A stretch of 64,000 nucleotides of DNA from Gammaproteobacteria bacterium (GTDB lineage: Bacteria > Pseudomonadota > Gammaproteobacteria > Ga0077536). The notes beneath the pieces are model-generated. The model was not told where the DNA came from, searched no databases, and saw only the letters and a list, made by a program, of their open reading frames with translations. The position numbers and the translations under genes were made by a program. The stretch spans positions 124,001 through 188,000 of the forward strand of contig JACKNH010000008.1 in NCBI GenBank assembly GCA_024234975.1, read 5' to 3'. Positions 42,246 to 51,260 of the stretch are shown piece after piece. How positions within the stretch are numbered: position 1 is the first letter of the stretch; every line of letters begins with the position of its first letter.

Positions 42246-42862
42246 TGTGCAACTTCGGATTTAGGAGCCTGACGTTGGCGGGTGCCAGCGCCGACCCGGG
42301 GTTATTGATGTTCGTCCATGCAGACTTTCCGTGGCGTCGCCGGCGCATGGGCACGCCAGCGTCGACAGTCCACCCGGGTATGGGTGGCGGTTGGGGATGT
42401 CCAGCTGTTGCCTTTATCGCCCCGATGATTGGCGGGACGGCGGCAACGCGACATCGATAATCCGGCACGACTCCTGTCGTGTTCCGGCACCACAAAACCA
42501 CGGATTCGGGCAGGTTCCGATCTTGGTCGGAGGCTGTCAAGCGCGTGCCGCGGATGAAGGATATCACCTCCGCGGATGCCGCTTTTCTGCATCGCAATGG
42601 TGCGGTTTTTCGCCGTGCGGCACGGCATACCGCGTCCAGCGCCGCAGTCAATTTTGCAACGGAAATTGACATCGATTTCTGCATGGCGTAGTTTCGCGCA
42701 CTTCATGCGACGGTTGTCGCATGGTGGGGGGACGGGGAAATCCATCCAGACCATGACTATCGGCCGGGCCGACCGCCTGGCTTGCATGCTGCGTTGCGTC
42801 CGCCGTCGGCCGCCAGGCACATGAAAACACGCCACCAATCAAAGAATCAAGGGGAAACAACA
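42246..42862. other. intergenic region, 617 bp
   Basis: Between the divergent BlaI and TonB-receptor genes. Several short reading frames exist on both strands but none shows a known motif or a good ribosome site. A sigma70-like promoter (42666-42694) and a small hairpin CACGAC-TCCT-GTCGTG (42466-42481) are present. The BlaI operator would be expected here; I could not identify it with confidence. Confidence 0.45.
42666..42694 (+). promoter_or_regulatory. putative sigma70-like promoter of the TonB-receptor gene
   Basis: A perfect TTGACA (42666-42671), a 17-base spacer and TAGTTT (42689-42694, four of six matches). It would give a leader of about 160 bases before the GTG start at 42863. Confidence 0.4.
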
Positions 42863-45800
42863 GTGAAACCTAAAGCACTCAAGGACAGCCGCGCCGGCTT
42901 CAAGTTGACGCTACTTGGGTCCGCCATCGCAACGACGCTCGGTAGCGGCTGGACCGGCATCGCAGTTGCCGCGGATGCAGCAGCATCCGATCAGATCGTC
43001 GTCACCGGCTCACGTATCGTCCGCCGCGACTTCGAGGCCAACAGCCCGATCATGACGATTGACGAGGAATTGTTCGAAGATACCAGCACCATCGGTGTTG
43101 AAACCGTTCTGAACCAGTTGCCGCAGTTCGTCCCGGCCGTCACGCAGTTCGACACCGCCGAAGTCCAGGGCACCGCAACAACCACGCCGGGCGCCTCAAC
43201 CATCAGCCTGCGTGGCCTCGGTGAAAACCGTAACCTGGTCCTGATCAATGGCCGCCGCGCGATGCCGATCAATGCCTCCGGCGCCACCGACGTCAATATG
43301 ATCCCCTCGTCCGCCATCCAGCGTGTCGAGACCATCACCGGTGGTGCTTCGTCGACCTATGGTGCGGACGCCATGGCCGGTGTCGTCAACTTCATCCTGA
43401 AAGACGACTACGAAGGCCTGGAACTGAGTGCGCAGTACGGCATCACCCAGCGCGGCGACGACACCAACCTGCGCGTCAACGGTCTGTGGGGCGCGAATTT
43501 CGGTGACGGCGACGGCAATGTGATGGTTGGCTTTGAATACACCCGTCGTGGTGAAGTCATGCGCGCCGACCGCGACTTCTACACCGAAGGCTGGGCCGAC
43601 CCGACCACCGCTGGTACCGCCACCCGACTCAGCGAATTCCAGTATGCACCGTCGACCGCCATCGGCGGTTTCCCGTCCCAGGCCGCCGTCGATCTCGTAT
43701 TCGCGGATCGGCCGACCGGCACCACGGTCGGTCGTACCGGTACGTTCCATATCAATACCGACGGGACGTTGTACAAGCCGACGGCCGATGGTTCCTACCG
43801 TTACAACGGCGCCTTCACCGACCAGTATGGTGCATTCCGCAAGTATCGCGATGACGGCACCCTGGCGGAAAACCAGACGGACCAATTGATCTCGATTCCG
43901 TTGGAGCGCTTCTCGTTCTTCACCAGCGCTACCGGCAATCTGACCGATACCACCAAGGCCTTCTTCCAGGGCACGATGGCACAGAACTCCAATCGCACGG
44001 TGCTGTTCTACTCACCGGCGGTCGGTCCGTGGGGCGCAGCGATTCCGCACGGCACCAACACCTACCTCGATTCGCTGGTTGATCCGAACGCTGCCGACCC
44101 GGCGACGACGGCCACCGCGCCGGCGTTTCTGTCCGGCGGCTTGTATGGCCTGAATTGCGCACCGGTCGGCGGTTGTACCGACTCGGAAGTGTTCCCGGTA
44201 CCGGCCGAACTTGCCACGCTGCTGGACAGTCGCGCCAACCCCAATCTGCCATGGCGCGGCGGCGACGTGTTCACCTGGGCGGGCGCCCGTCGCAGTGAGA
44301 ACACCGTCACCTCGTACCAGATGGTCGGCGGCTTCCAGGGTGAACTGCCAATCCAGGATTGGACCTGGGATGCATCCGTTTCCTATGGCCGCACGTCCGT
44401 GTCCACCAAGTTGCTGGGCTTTGGTTCGGTGGAGCGCTACCGCGCCATCATCACCGCGCCGAACTACGGCCGTAACTTCTTCTTCACCGGTAACGAGTTC
44501 GGTGGCGGCTTCGGTGGCGGCCTGGGCCGTTGTACCACCGGCTTGTCGTTCTTCGACACCACTGACCCGAGCGAAGATTGCGTCAGTGCCGTACAGGCCG
44601 ACCTGCAGAACCAGTCGGATATGCAACAAGTCGTGGTCGAAGCCAACGTGCAAGGTCTGGTGGCCGAACTGCCAGCGGGTGAGATGCGCTACGCCGCGGG
44701 CGTGTCCTATCGCCGCAACAAGTTCGATTACCTCACCGACATTCTGGTCAGCCAGGATTCGTTCCTCGATTCCGGCGTCGGCCTGTTTCCCGCCAGCAAC
44801 TCCAACGGCAAAACCAGCGCGCACGAGATCTACGGCGAATTGCTGGTGCCGCTGCTGGCGGACCTGCCGATGGTCGAAAGCCTTGAACTGGAAGCCGGTT
44901 ATCGCTACAGCGATAACAACCCCAGCCCGAACGTCGACACCTACAAGGCACTGTTGACCTGGACCATCAACGACAGGATTCGTCTGCGTGGTGGTCACCA
45001 GGTGGCCAACCGGGCGCCGAACATCGGCGAACTGTTCCTGTCGCGCACGCAGACCCTGGAAGTCAGCTTCGATGGTGACTACTGCTCGACGCGCAACCCG
45101 CGCAACCCCTTCAGCGCCAACCCGGCCGTCAACACCAATGCGGCCCAGGTCGAAGCGATCTGTCGTTCATTGATGGGTGTCAGCGGTGCCGATACCTTCT
45201 ACGGCAGCGCGGCCAACCAGCCCAATGGCAGCACGGTATTCGGCTTCCAGAATCTGGTCGGTAACCCGAACCTGAAGAACGAATCGGCCAAGACCTATAC
45301 CCTCGGTGCGGTCATCAACCCTATCGACTCGCTGAGCCTGACCATCGACTGGTACCAGATCACCATCAGTGATTTGATCTCGGCGCAGACGGCTTCATCG
45401 GTTTACCGACTCTGTATGGATCCGGCAACCAACCCGACTCTGGACCCGGCGTTCGCCGCGTGTCAGCAGATCGGTCGTAACCCGGCTTCGGGTAATGCGG
45501 CGCCGGTCGACGTGACCTACTCGAACGAAGCATGGATGCAGACCTCGGGTATCGATATCCAGGCCAACTACAACTTCGACGTTTGGAACGGCAGCATGAA
45601 CTTCAATGTTCAGGCCAGCTGGCTGGATTCGTTCAAGACCCGGGTCAACGACGATGCCGTCAAGCGTGAGTGGGTTGGTTCGGCCGGCCCGAATGATGTC
45701 ACCGGCGTCAACGGTGGTGCATTCGACTTCCGTACCTTCTCGCAGATCACGTATTCGGACAACGGCGGTTGGAACGTCACCTTGCGTCATCGTTACCTGC

Positions 45801-46075
45801 CTGAACTGGAATCGGCCAGCGCTGTTGCCGGCACCACGTTCATTCAGCCGGCCAACGATTACCACATGTTCGACCTGTCCGGCGGCTGGCGCTTCGGTGA
45901 TGATCCGAACTACCTGATCCGTTTCGGTATCAACAACCTGTTCGACACCAAGCCGAACACCACGGGCCGCAATACGGACCCGGCGGATCCGGCGACAGGT
46001 GCGGGCACCACCAATTCACGTTTCTACGATGTTCTGGGCCGTCGCTTCTACGTAGGCTTCACCGCCGAGTTCTAA
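42863..46075 (+). CDS. TonB-dependent receptor
   Basis: About 1070 residues. The GTG at 42863 is chosen because AAGGGGAAA lies at ideal distance; in-frame ATGs at 42821 and 42782 lack such a site. A signal peptide ends GIAVAAD. The plug domain starts with DQIVVTGSRIVRRDFEANSP and continues VETVLNQLPQF, TISLRGLGENRNLVLINGRR and VETITGGASSTYGADAMAGV. The barrel follows, rich in aromatic and Asn/Asp residues, and ends FTAEF with the terminal Phe of outer-membrane proteins. Such receptors import large or scarce nutrients, driven by TonB. The ligand is unknown; a strong terminator follows, so it is a single-gene unit. Confidence 0.93.
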   Translation: MKPKALKDSRAGFKLTLLGSAIATTLGSGWTGIAVAADAAASDQIVVTGSRIVRRDFEANSPIMTIDEELFEDTSTIGVETVLNQLPQFVPAVTQFDTAEVQGTATTTPGASTISLRGLGENRNLVLINGRRAMPINASGATDVNMIPSSAIQRVETITGGASSTYGADAMAGVVNFILKDDYEGLELSAQYGITQRGDDTNLRVNGLWGANFGDGDGNVMVGFEYTRRGEVMRADRDFYTEGWADPTTAGTATRLSEFQYAPSTAIGGFPSQAAVDLVFADRPTGTTVGRTGTFHINTDGTLYKPTADGSYRYNGAFTDQYGAFRKYRDDGTLAENQTDQLISIPLERFSFFTSATGNLTDTTKAFFQGTMAQNSNRTVLFYSPAVGPWGAAIPHGTNTYLDSLVDPNAADPATTATAPAFLSGGLYGLNCAPVGGCTDSEVFPVPAELATLLDSRANPNLPWRGGDVFTWAGARRSENTVTSYQMVGGFQGELPIQDWTWDASVSYGRTSVSTKLLGFGSVERYRAIITAPNYGRNFFFTGNEFGGGFGGGLGRCTTGLSFFDTTDPSEDCVSAVQADLQNQSDMQQVVVEANVQGLVAELPAGEMRYAAGVSYRRNKFDYLTDILVSQDSFLDSGVGLFPASNSNGKTSAHEIYGELLVPLLADLPMVESLELEAGYRYSDNNPSPNVDTYKALLTWTINDRIRLRGGHQVANRAPNIGELFLSRTQTLEVSFDGDYCSTRNPRNPFSANPAVNTNAAQVEAICRSLMGVSGADTFYGSAANQPNGSTVFGFQNLVGNPNLKNESAKTYTLGAVINPIDSLSLTIDWYQITISDLISAQTASSVYRLCMDPATNPTLDPAFAACQQIGRNPASGNAAPVDVTYSNEAWMQTSGIDIQANYNFDVWNGSMNFNVQASWLDSFKTRVNDDAVKREWVGSAGPNDVTGVNGGAFDFRTFSQITYSDNGGWNVTLRHRYLPELESASAVAGTTFIQPANDYHMFDLSGGWRFGDDPNYLIRFGINNLFDTKPNTTGRNTDPADPATGAGTTNSRFYDVLGRRFYVGFTAEF

Positions 46076-46093
46076 GCAAGTCCTCCGGCCATT

Positions 46094-46132
46094 CCCGGTA
46101 CAGCGCAAGCGCAATGCTTGCGTTGTACCGGG
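46094..46132 (+). terminator. terminator after TonB-receptor gene
   Basis: A 17-bp nearly perfect stem (46094-46110 with 46116-46132; one G-T position) and 5-base loop, beginning CCCGGTACA. It is the strongest hairpin in the window, 20 bp after the receptor stop. Confidence 0.8.
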
Positions 46133-46343
46133 GTACTTTCCGAGCCGGTCGTTCATTCCAACTCCATACCCTGCCCACGGGATGCAGCGATGTTGCAGCC
46201 CACGGCCCACACTTGCCGTTTCAAGTCCTTGCGCGCCGCTTGTAGAATCGATGGCTGCACATGATTTGCCGGCACCGCTATTGCGGTCGATTGCCTTGCC
46301 GGCGAACGAAACTTGGATGGCCAGCGCGGGAAACCATGTTGTG

Positions 46344-46793
46344 ATGAACGATGAAGCAGGTCCGGCGGATCTCGCGGCCATTGAACGACTGAACGCCGAC
46401 TTCCGCTATTACCTCGACTGCGGCGACGCGGATGCATTCAGCGCCTTGTTCACCGAGGATGCGTATTACAGCAATGGCGCGCGCGAAGCACGTGGGCGCG
46501 AGGCGATTGCGGCATTCATCATTGCGCGTTCTGCTGCCGGCCCGCGGACGACCCGCCACCTGTACAGTGGTCTGCGCGTGGATTTCCAATCACAGGATTG
46601 CGCCGGCGCCACCAGCGTCTGGCTGAGTTTTGCGTTCAACGGCGAACCCCCGGCGCTGATGGCGGAACCGTTTCTGGTGGCAGATATGGAGGATGTCTAC
46701 CGGCGCGTGGCTGGGCAATGGTTGATTGCCGAACGCAGAATCACGCCCGTCTTCCGCAACCCGCGTGTCCCGCCACCGGGTGGAACGCCTTGA
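46344..46793 (+). CDS. nuclear transport factor 2-like (SnoaL-type) protein
   Basis: A 149-residue small alpha+beta barrel protein. The start at 46344 puts the usual helix first (AIERLNADFRYYLDCGDADA, then FSALFTEDAYYS), followed by GREAIAAFI, RTTRHLYSGLRVDF and VAGQWLIAERRI, which match SnoaL-like domains. The frame is open back to 46182 with other ATGs at 46251 and 46317; none has a clear ribosome site. The family includes small isomerases, dehydratases and hydrolases and also non-enzymes, and no reaction can be assigned. It is convergent with the VanZ-like gene. Confidence 0.75.
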   Translation: MNDEAGPADLAAIERLNADFRYYLDCGDADAFSALFTEDAYYSNGAREARGREAIAAFIIARSAAGPRTTRHLYSGLRVDFQSQDCAGATSVWLSFAFNGEPPALMAEPFLVADMEDVYRRVAGQWLIAERRITPVFRNPRVPPPGGTP

Positions 46794-46869
46794 TGGACGC
46801 CAGTGTTCGCAACCACGTATCTGGTTCGGGGGCTTTAATGCTGAAAGCACCAGTGGCCCGGCGACTCGT

Positions 46870-49167
46870 TCAATGCGGCTGCTGGAGTCGGTTCGAATCC
46901 TTTTCCATCGCCAGCGCGACCAGCCGCCGGATCGCGCGTGAGCGGCTGATGCCGCTGTGGTTGGCGAGGCCGCTGACCACCAGCAACGCACCAGCATCAA
47001 GCTGTACGACCACGGGACGAAACGAGCTGGTCAGCATGTTGGCGCCGCCGTGGCCGCTGCGCCTGCTAAACGTTTCGTGCGTGAGGTCGCCGGAATCCAT
47101 CCGCAACTTGCTGTCGTGAACCAGCGTATTGATAAGTGCGTTTCGCGATTGACCCAGCGCCGCGCAGTGTTCATCGACGAATCGCAACTGGTCGCTGGTG
47201 AAATTGACCAGCACATTCGGATCGTCGGGATCGCGTTGCGCAGCTGCTTGTTCCGAACGCGCCTGCGACGGATTTTCGCGTCGGTGCCGGCGGGATAAAG
47301 TCGGCGCAACCCAGCGCAGGTAGACAGCACCGCCGTAAGCCAGCACTCCGGTCAGTGCAAGTTGCACCAGACCCCAACGCAGGAACAGTGTGAGCTCCGG
47401 TAGTTGCGTCGTGCGATCGGGACCGAGCAGAAATCCGACGGCGGAAAATTCCTCGCCGTACTTGTAAACCGTGTCGGCGAGGCCGGAGGTCAGCAATACC
47501 CATCCCAACGGGACTGTCACGATAGCGACGGCGATAAGGACGGCGAGGTACACAATACGCCCTTTGGCAAGTGTCCATGCCATCGCAACCGCGCTTGAGC
47601 CGATGCCGACCCCCAGTACGTACAATGGCAGCCAACCGCCCACACCCAGTGCGCCATCGGTTTCGAGTAATTCCGTCAGATTGTCAGTGGCGGCACCGTC
47701 GATGGTGATCAGCTTGGCCAGCGCGAGCATCAGCAAGGCCGCCAGCAGCAGGCCAGTCAGCCAGAACCGGGCGTTCGGTCCCCGCCCGCTGCGCATTACC
47801 CGGAACGATACCGCGTATGCCAGCACCTGCGGCACGAGCAGCGGCATGACCAGCGCACTGAAGCGCAACCAGGGTTCAATGAAGGCGACAACCGGATGCA
47901 GCAGATCAGGCCCGATCGCGCCGATCAGACGGGCGCCGGCGCCATGCTCCTGGGTGACCCGGCGCAGGAATTCAGTGGTGCCGATGATATCGTGCATGCT
48001 TTCGTCGGTGACGGCGATATCCAGCAGCACGTAAGTGATCACCGATGTGCCAAGCATGTAGAACGGCAACACCAGAAATGCCGGCGCGGTCCGCGCCAGC
48101 CATCGACCTGCCAACGCCGGCCCAATGCCCATCGAAGCCAGCGCCAGCGCGAATACCGCATAATCGACCATGCCGCCACCGGCGAACATTTCCAGCGCGT
48201 TGTAGGGCACGCCGGGCAGGTGTGGAATCGCGGCCAGTGCGAGCACTACGACAGCGCAGCCCGCGCCGAGCATGAGCAGCGCGGCACGATGGTCACGACG
48301 GGCAGTACGGGTTGTCGCAGACGCGGGCTTGGTGCCGCTGTTGCGAGGCGACCCGTTGCGCAACGGCAACCGCGCGATTATCAGGGCAATGATGCCGGCC
48401 GCCAGCACGTTGGTAAGTCCGGCAAATTTTCCTGGCATCCATAGCTGGAGCAGTTCGATGGTCAACGCCAGCGGCACCAGTACCAGCGCGATGGACCCGC
48501 GCCAGCCGACAGCGCGCAGCATCCACGCGGCAGCAGTCAACAGACCCACCTTGGCCAGCAGAGTGAAGACATTGATGATCATCGAACCGGTAAGTAGCCC
48601 GGCGAATGGCAGCCAGTGGAAATCGCCGGCGTCGGCCGAAAACCGCCACGGACTCAGGCTGACCAGCAGGTAAATACCCAGCAGGCCGAAGGCTGCGGCG
48701 TGCATGTGCAGACGCCGATGCGCGGGCGTCGCTGGTACGGCCAGACGCTGACGCCAACGGTCAACATCAAAAAACAGTCCATACGAGATGCCAAGCGCCA
48801 TGCCCGCCAGGTTCCATACGACATCCACCAATGCCGGCGTGCGCGAGGGGAGGTACACCTGCAATAACTGGCAAAGCAGCGCGAGCAGCAATCCACCGGC
48901 GACCAGCGTCAACATCCGTGGCGCCTTGTGGCCGAATGCCAGAACGCCGGTCACACCGTAGGGTAAGAACAGGATGATGTTGCCGATCAGATCAGTGGGC
49001 CGGCCCATGCTGGCCAGTGAGGACTCGAAGCGGCGCCCCAATGTGGCCATGAAATCGACCGCGACGAAATCAAACGGGAACAGCGAACCGTATACGATCA
49101 GCGCGCAGACTACGAAGAACAATGAACGCATCGGCAAGAATTCCGGCGCTGACGGCTGTGAAATCAT
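46870..49167 (-). CDS. VanZ-like membrane protein with two C-terminal RHH-like motifs
   Basis: A 765-residue protein with some 16-18 hydrophobic helices. Residues ~20-130 match a VanZ-like domain (SLFPFDF, LIGNIILFLPYGVTGVLAF, ALLCQLLQVYLPSRTPALVD, NLAGMALG), and ~180-265 look like a second copy (TIELLQLWMPGKFAGLTNVL). The rest of the membrane part is unlike known families. After a charged linker (RRHRRENPSQARSEQ) comes a soluble end, ~651-765, with two copies of a strand-helix-helix pattern like ribbon-helix-helix DNA-binding proteins: NVLVNFTSDQLRF...SRNALINTLV, and PVVVQLDAGALL...SRSRAIRRLVALAM. An ATG at 49131 is an alternative start. It is divergent from the O-antigen-ligase-like gene. 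Confidence 0.78.
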   Translation of the reverse strand: MISQPSAPEFLPMRSLFFVVCALIVYGSLFPFDFVAVDFMATLGRRFESSLASMGRPTDLIGNIILFLPYGVTGVLAFGHKAPRMLTLVAGGLLLALLCQLLQVYLPSRTPALVDVVWNLAGMALGISYGLFFDVDRWRQRLAVPATPAHRRLHMHAAAFGLLGIYLLVSLSPWRFSADAGDFHWLPFAGLLTGSMIINVFTLLAKVGLLTAAAWMLRAVGWRGSIALVLVPLALTIELLQLWMPGKFAGLTNVLAAGIIALIIARLPLRNGSPRNSGTKPASATTRTARRDHRAALLMLGAGCAVVVLALAAIPHLPGVPYNALEMFAGGGMVDYAVFALALASMGIGPALAGRWLARTAPAFLVLPFYMLGTSVITYVLLDIAVTDESMHDIIGTTEFLRRVTQEHGAGARLIGAIGPDLLHPVVAFIEPWLRFSALVMPLLVPQVLAYAVSFRVMRSGRGPNARFWLTGLLLAALLMLALAKLITIDGAATDNLTELLETDGALGVGGWLPLYVLGVGIGSSAVAMAWTLAKGRIVYLAVLIAVAIVTVPLGWVLLTSGLADTVYKYGEEFSAVGFLLGPDRTTQLPELTLFLRWGLVQLALTGVLAYGGAVYLRWVAPTLSRRHRRENPSQARSEQAAAQRDPDDPNVLVNFTSDQLRFVDEHCAALGQSRNALINTLVHDSKLRMDSGDLTHETFSRRSGHGGANMLTSSFRPVVVQLDAGALLVVSGLANHSGISRSRAIRRLVALAMEKDSNRLQQPH

Positions 49168-49352
49168 CCGGTGGCGCTGAGAGCAAGGTTGCGCCGCATA
49201 TTACGCAGTCTCCCCGGTCAATGGAACGATGGCAGTCTCAGCCCATGCCATTCAATGCACCTGACCTTGCCAGGTGGGCGAAGCGCTTCCAGTTGCGGCA
49301 TGCGCTGGCTACCATGCTCGTCCTCATGTCCGGACAGGAACGGTAGACACTC

Positions 49353-51260
49353 ATGACCACACCGGTCACAGGCGTTGCGAATGCACTTGCAGCGAACGGC
49401 GTCGGTCAACGTCTGCTGGCGTTGCTTCCGCTTGGCGCACTCCTGTGGATGGTTGTCGCATTCCCGGTGGCGCGCGGTTGGCTGGTGACAGGTTACCTTG
49501 CGTATGCACTGCTGCTGTGGCGGCGGCCGACCAGTTGGCTGTTCGTCCTGCCGGCGGCGCTACCGGTGCTGAACCTCGAGGCCTGGTCGGGGCGTCAGTA
49601 TTTCAATGCCTTCGACGGTTTGATCCTGGTGACGCTGACGGTGTTGTTGTGGCGTCGCCCGGCTGTCATGCCGTCGTTGCCGCGGACCGCGCAGCGCATG
49701 CTCGTGTTCTATTGCGCTGCCTACGCAGTCAGTCTGCTGGTGGGATTGTTTCCGCTGTCGCCGCTGGATCCCGATGCATTTGCCAATATCTTCAGCCACT
49801 ACAACGCCCTGCGCCTGGCAAAAGCGTTCGTACTGGCGCTGGCGCTGTTGCCGTGGCTGGACGACGCGCTGACAAACGCAAGAGATGCATCCGGTACGTT
49901 GGCCTGGGGCATGACTGTCGGCCTGCTGCTGCTGTGCCTGGTGATTGTCATGGAACGCTACCTGTTTCCCGGTTTGTTCGATCTTACGAATGGTCATCGT
50001 GTGCTGGGCACATTTGCCAGCATGAGCACTGGTGGCGCTGCACTCGATGCGAGCCTGGTCACCGCAATCCCGTTCCTCGTCGCCGCGCTGCTACGGCGGC
50101 CGGGACCATTGAAGCTGCTCCTGTTTGTCATCGTGTTTGCCCTGGCGGGTTATGCAGTGCTTGTGACTGCTTCCCGCGCGCCGCTGGTGGCGCTGCTGAT
50201 TGAGGGCCTGGTGCTGGCCGTGTTCGTCATATCCGGAAGGCAGGGAAGCAGCCGATGGTGGGTACGCGCGCTGGTGGTGGCCATCGGCGGCATCCTGGTC
50301 TGTGGCGCAATTGCCTTGCCGTTCATGGTGCGCAGCCTCACCAGCGAAAGGTTCCGCACGATCGTCGCTGATAGTGGCGTCCGGCTCGACCATTGGGCGG
50401 ATTCCGTCAGTATGCTGGAGCGAACGCCGCTGCATTTATTGTTCGGTATGGGGATCGGCAGCTTTCCGGAACGCTACCTCTGGCACCACCTGGGCAAAGA
50501 CCAGCCCTCGACGTATCGAATCGCGAGTGAACAGGACGAGTGGTTCCTGCGCATGGGCAGTGGCAGTGGTATGCGTCTGACGCAGAAGGCCGTGATCGAG
50601 CCTGCAACTGAATACACATTGAAATTACGCGCGCGTGGCGCAGTGGCAGTCAGCCGGATCGCGATCTGCGAGTTATGGCTGACCAATTCGCGCTATTGCC
50701 ATTTCATCCGAATCGGTGACCGCGGTACCGGTGAACCCGCAACCCAGTGGCGCGAATTGCAGTTCACATTCAACTCGAAGGAGATTGGGCAGCCGATTGG
50801 CAACCTGTCGCGGCTGCTGCGGCGGGGAACTGCGTTGTCGTTGATCGGACCGGAGGCCGGCAATGACGCGCTGGATATCGATGATGTCCGCTTGTACGAC
50901 GTGGCCGGAACCAATCTGCTGAACAACGGCGATTTCGCCGCCGGTCTCGACAATTGGCTGTATTCCAGCGATGACCATCTCGCGCTCCACGCCAAGAACC
51001 TGTTCGTGCATACCTTGCTGGAACAGGGTGTGTCAGGCTTGCTGGGCTTGTTTGCGCTGGTGGCGATCGCCGTCGCGACAATGGTCCGTGGCGCCGCCGC
51101 GGGTGATGGATTTCAGCCCGTATTGCTGGCCGCCATGGCGGGTCTCTTCACGATCGGGTTGATCGACAGTCTGGTGGATCAACCGCGGATTGGCTGGTTG
51201 CTGTACCTGCTGTTGTTCACCGCCTTGAACGGCGCCAATGCCAGGCGTTCAGCTCGCTAG
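49353..51260 (+). CDS. O-antigen ligase/polymerase-type protein with carbohydrate-binding-like insert
   Basis: A 635-residue membrane protein with about 12 helices. The Wzy_C/WaaL region has TASRAPLVALLI (the usual SRxxL-like loop), GMGIGSF and the catalytic-type His region LALHAKNLFVHTLLEQGVSG. Between these (residues ~390-540), in the large periplasmic loop, is a beta-rich stretch ending in NNGDFAAGLDNWLYSS, like a family-4/9-type carbohydrate-binding sandwich. Members join or polymerise sugar chains at the periplasmic face, for O-antigen or exopolysaccharide. It is next to a VanZ-type gene. Its last 12 bases overlap the end of the convergent acetoacetyl-CoA synthetase gene. Confidence 0.8.
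   Translation: MTTPVTGVANALAANGVGQRLLALLPLGALLWMVVAFPVARGWLVTGYLAYALLLWRRPTSWLFVLPAALPVLNLEAWSGRQYFNAFDGLILVTLTVLLWRRPAVMPSLPRTAQRMLVFYCAAYAVSLLVGLFPLSPLDPDAFANIFSHYNALRLAKAFVLALALLPWLDDALTNARDASGTLAWGMTVGLLLLCLVIVMERYLFPGLFDLTNGHRVLGTFASMSTGGAALDASLVTAIPFLVAALLRRPGPLKLLLFVIVFALAGYAVLVTASRAPLVALLIEGLVLAVFVISGRQGSSRWWVRALVVAIGGILVCGAIALPFMVRSLTSERFRTIVADSGVRLDHWADSVSMLERTPLHLLFGMGIGSFPERYLWHHLGKDQPSTYRIASEQDEWFLRMGSGSGMRLTQKAVIEPATEYTLKLRARGAVAVSRIAICELWLTNSRYCHFIRIGDRGTGEPATQWRELQFTFNSKEIGQPIGNLSRLLRRGTALSLIGPEAGNDALDIDDVRLYDVAGTNLLNNGDFAAGLDNWLYSSDDHLALHAKNLFVHTLLEQGVSGLLGLFALVAIAVATMVRGAAAGDGFQPVLLAAMAGLFTIGLIDSLVDQPRIGWLLYLLLFTALNGANARRSAR

Noticed and set aside
42235..42838. Several 110-180 residue reading frames before the TonB-receptor gene
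   Set aside because: They overlap each other on both strands, lack ribosome sites and show no conserved pattern. The region contains a promoter.
46870..49167. Teicoplanin resistance (VanZ)
   Set aside because: The VanZ-like fold is common in membrane proteins of envelope and exopolysaccharide loci. No vanHAX-type genes are present.
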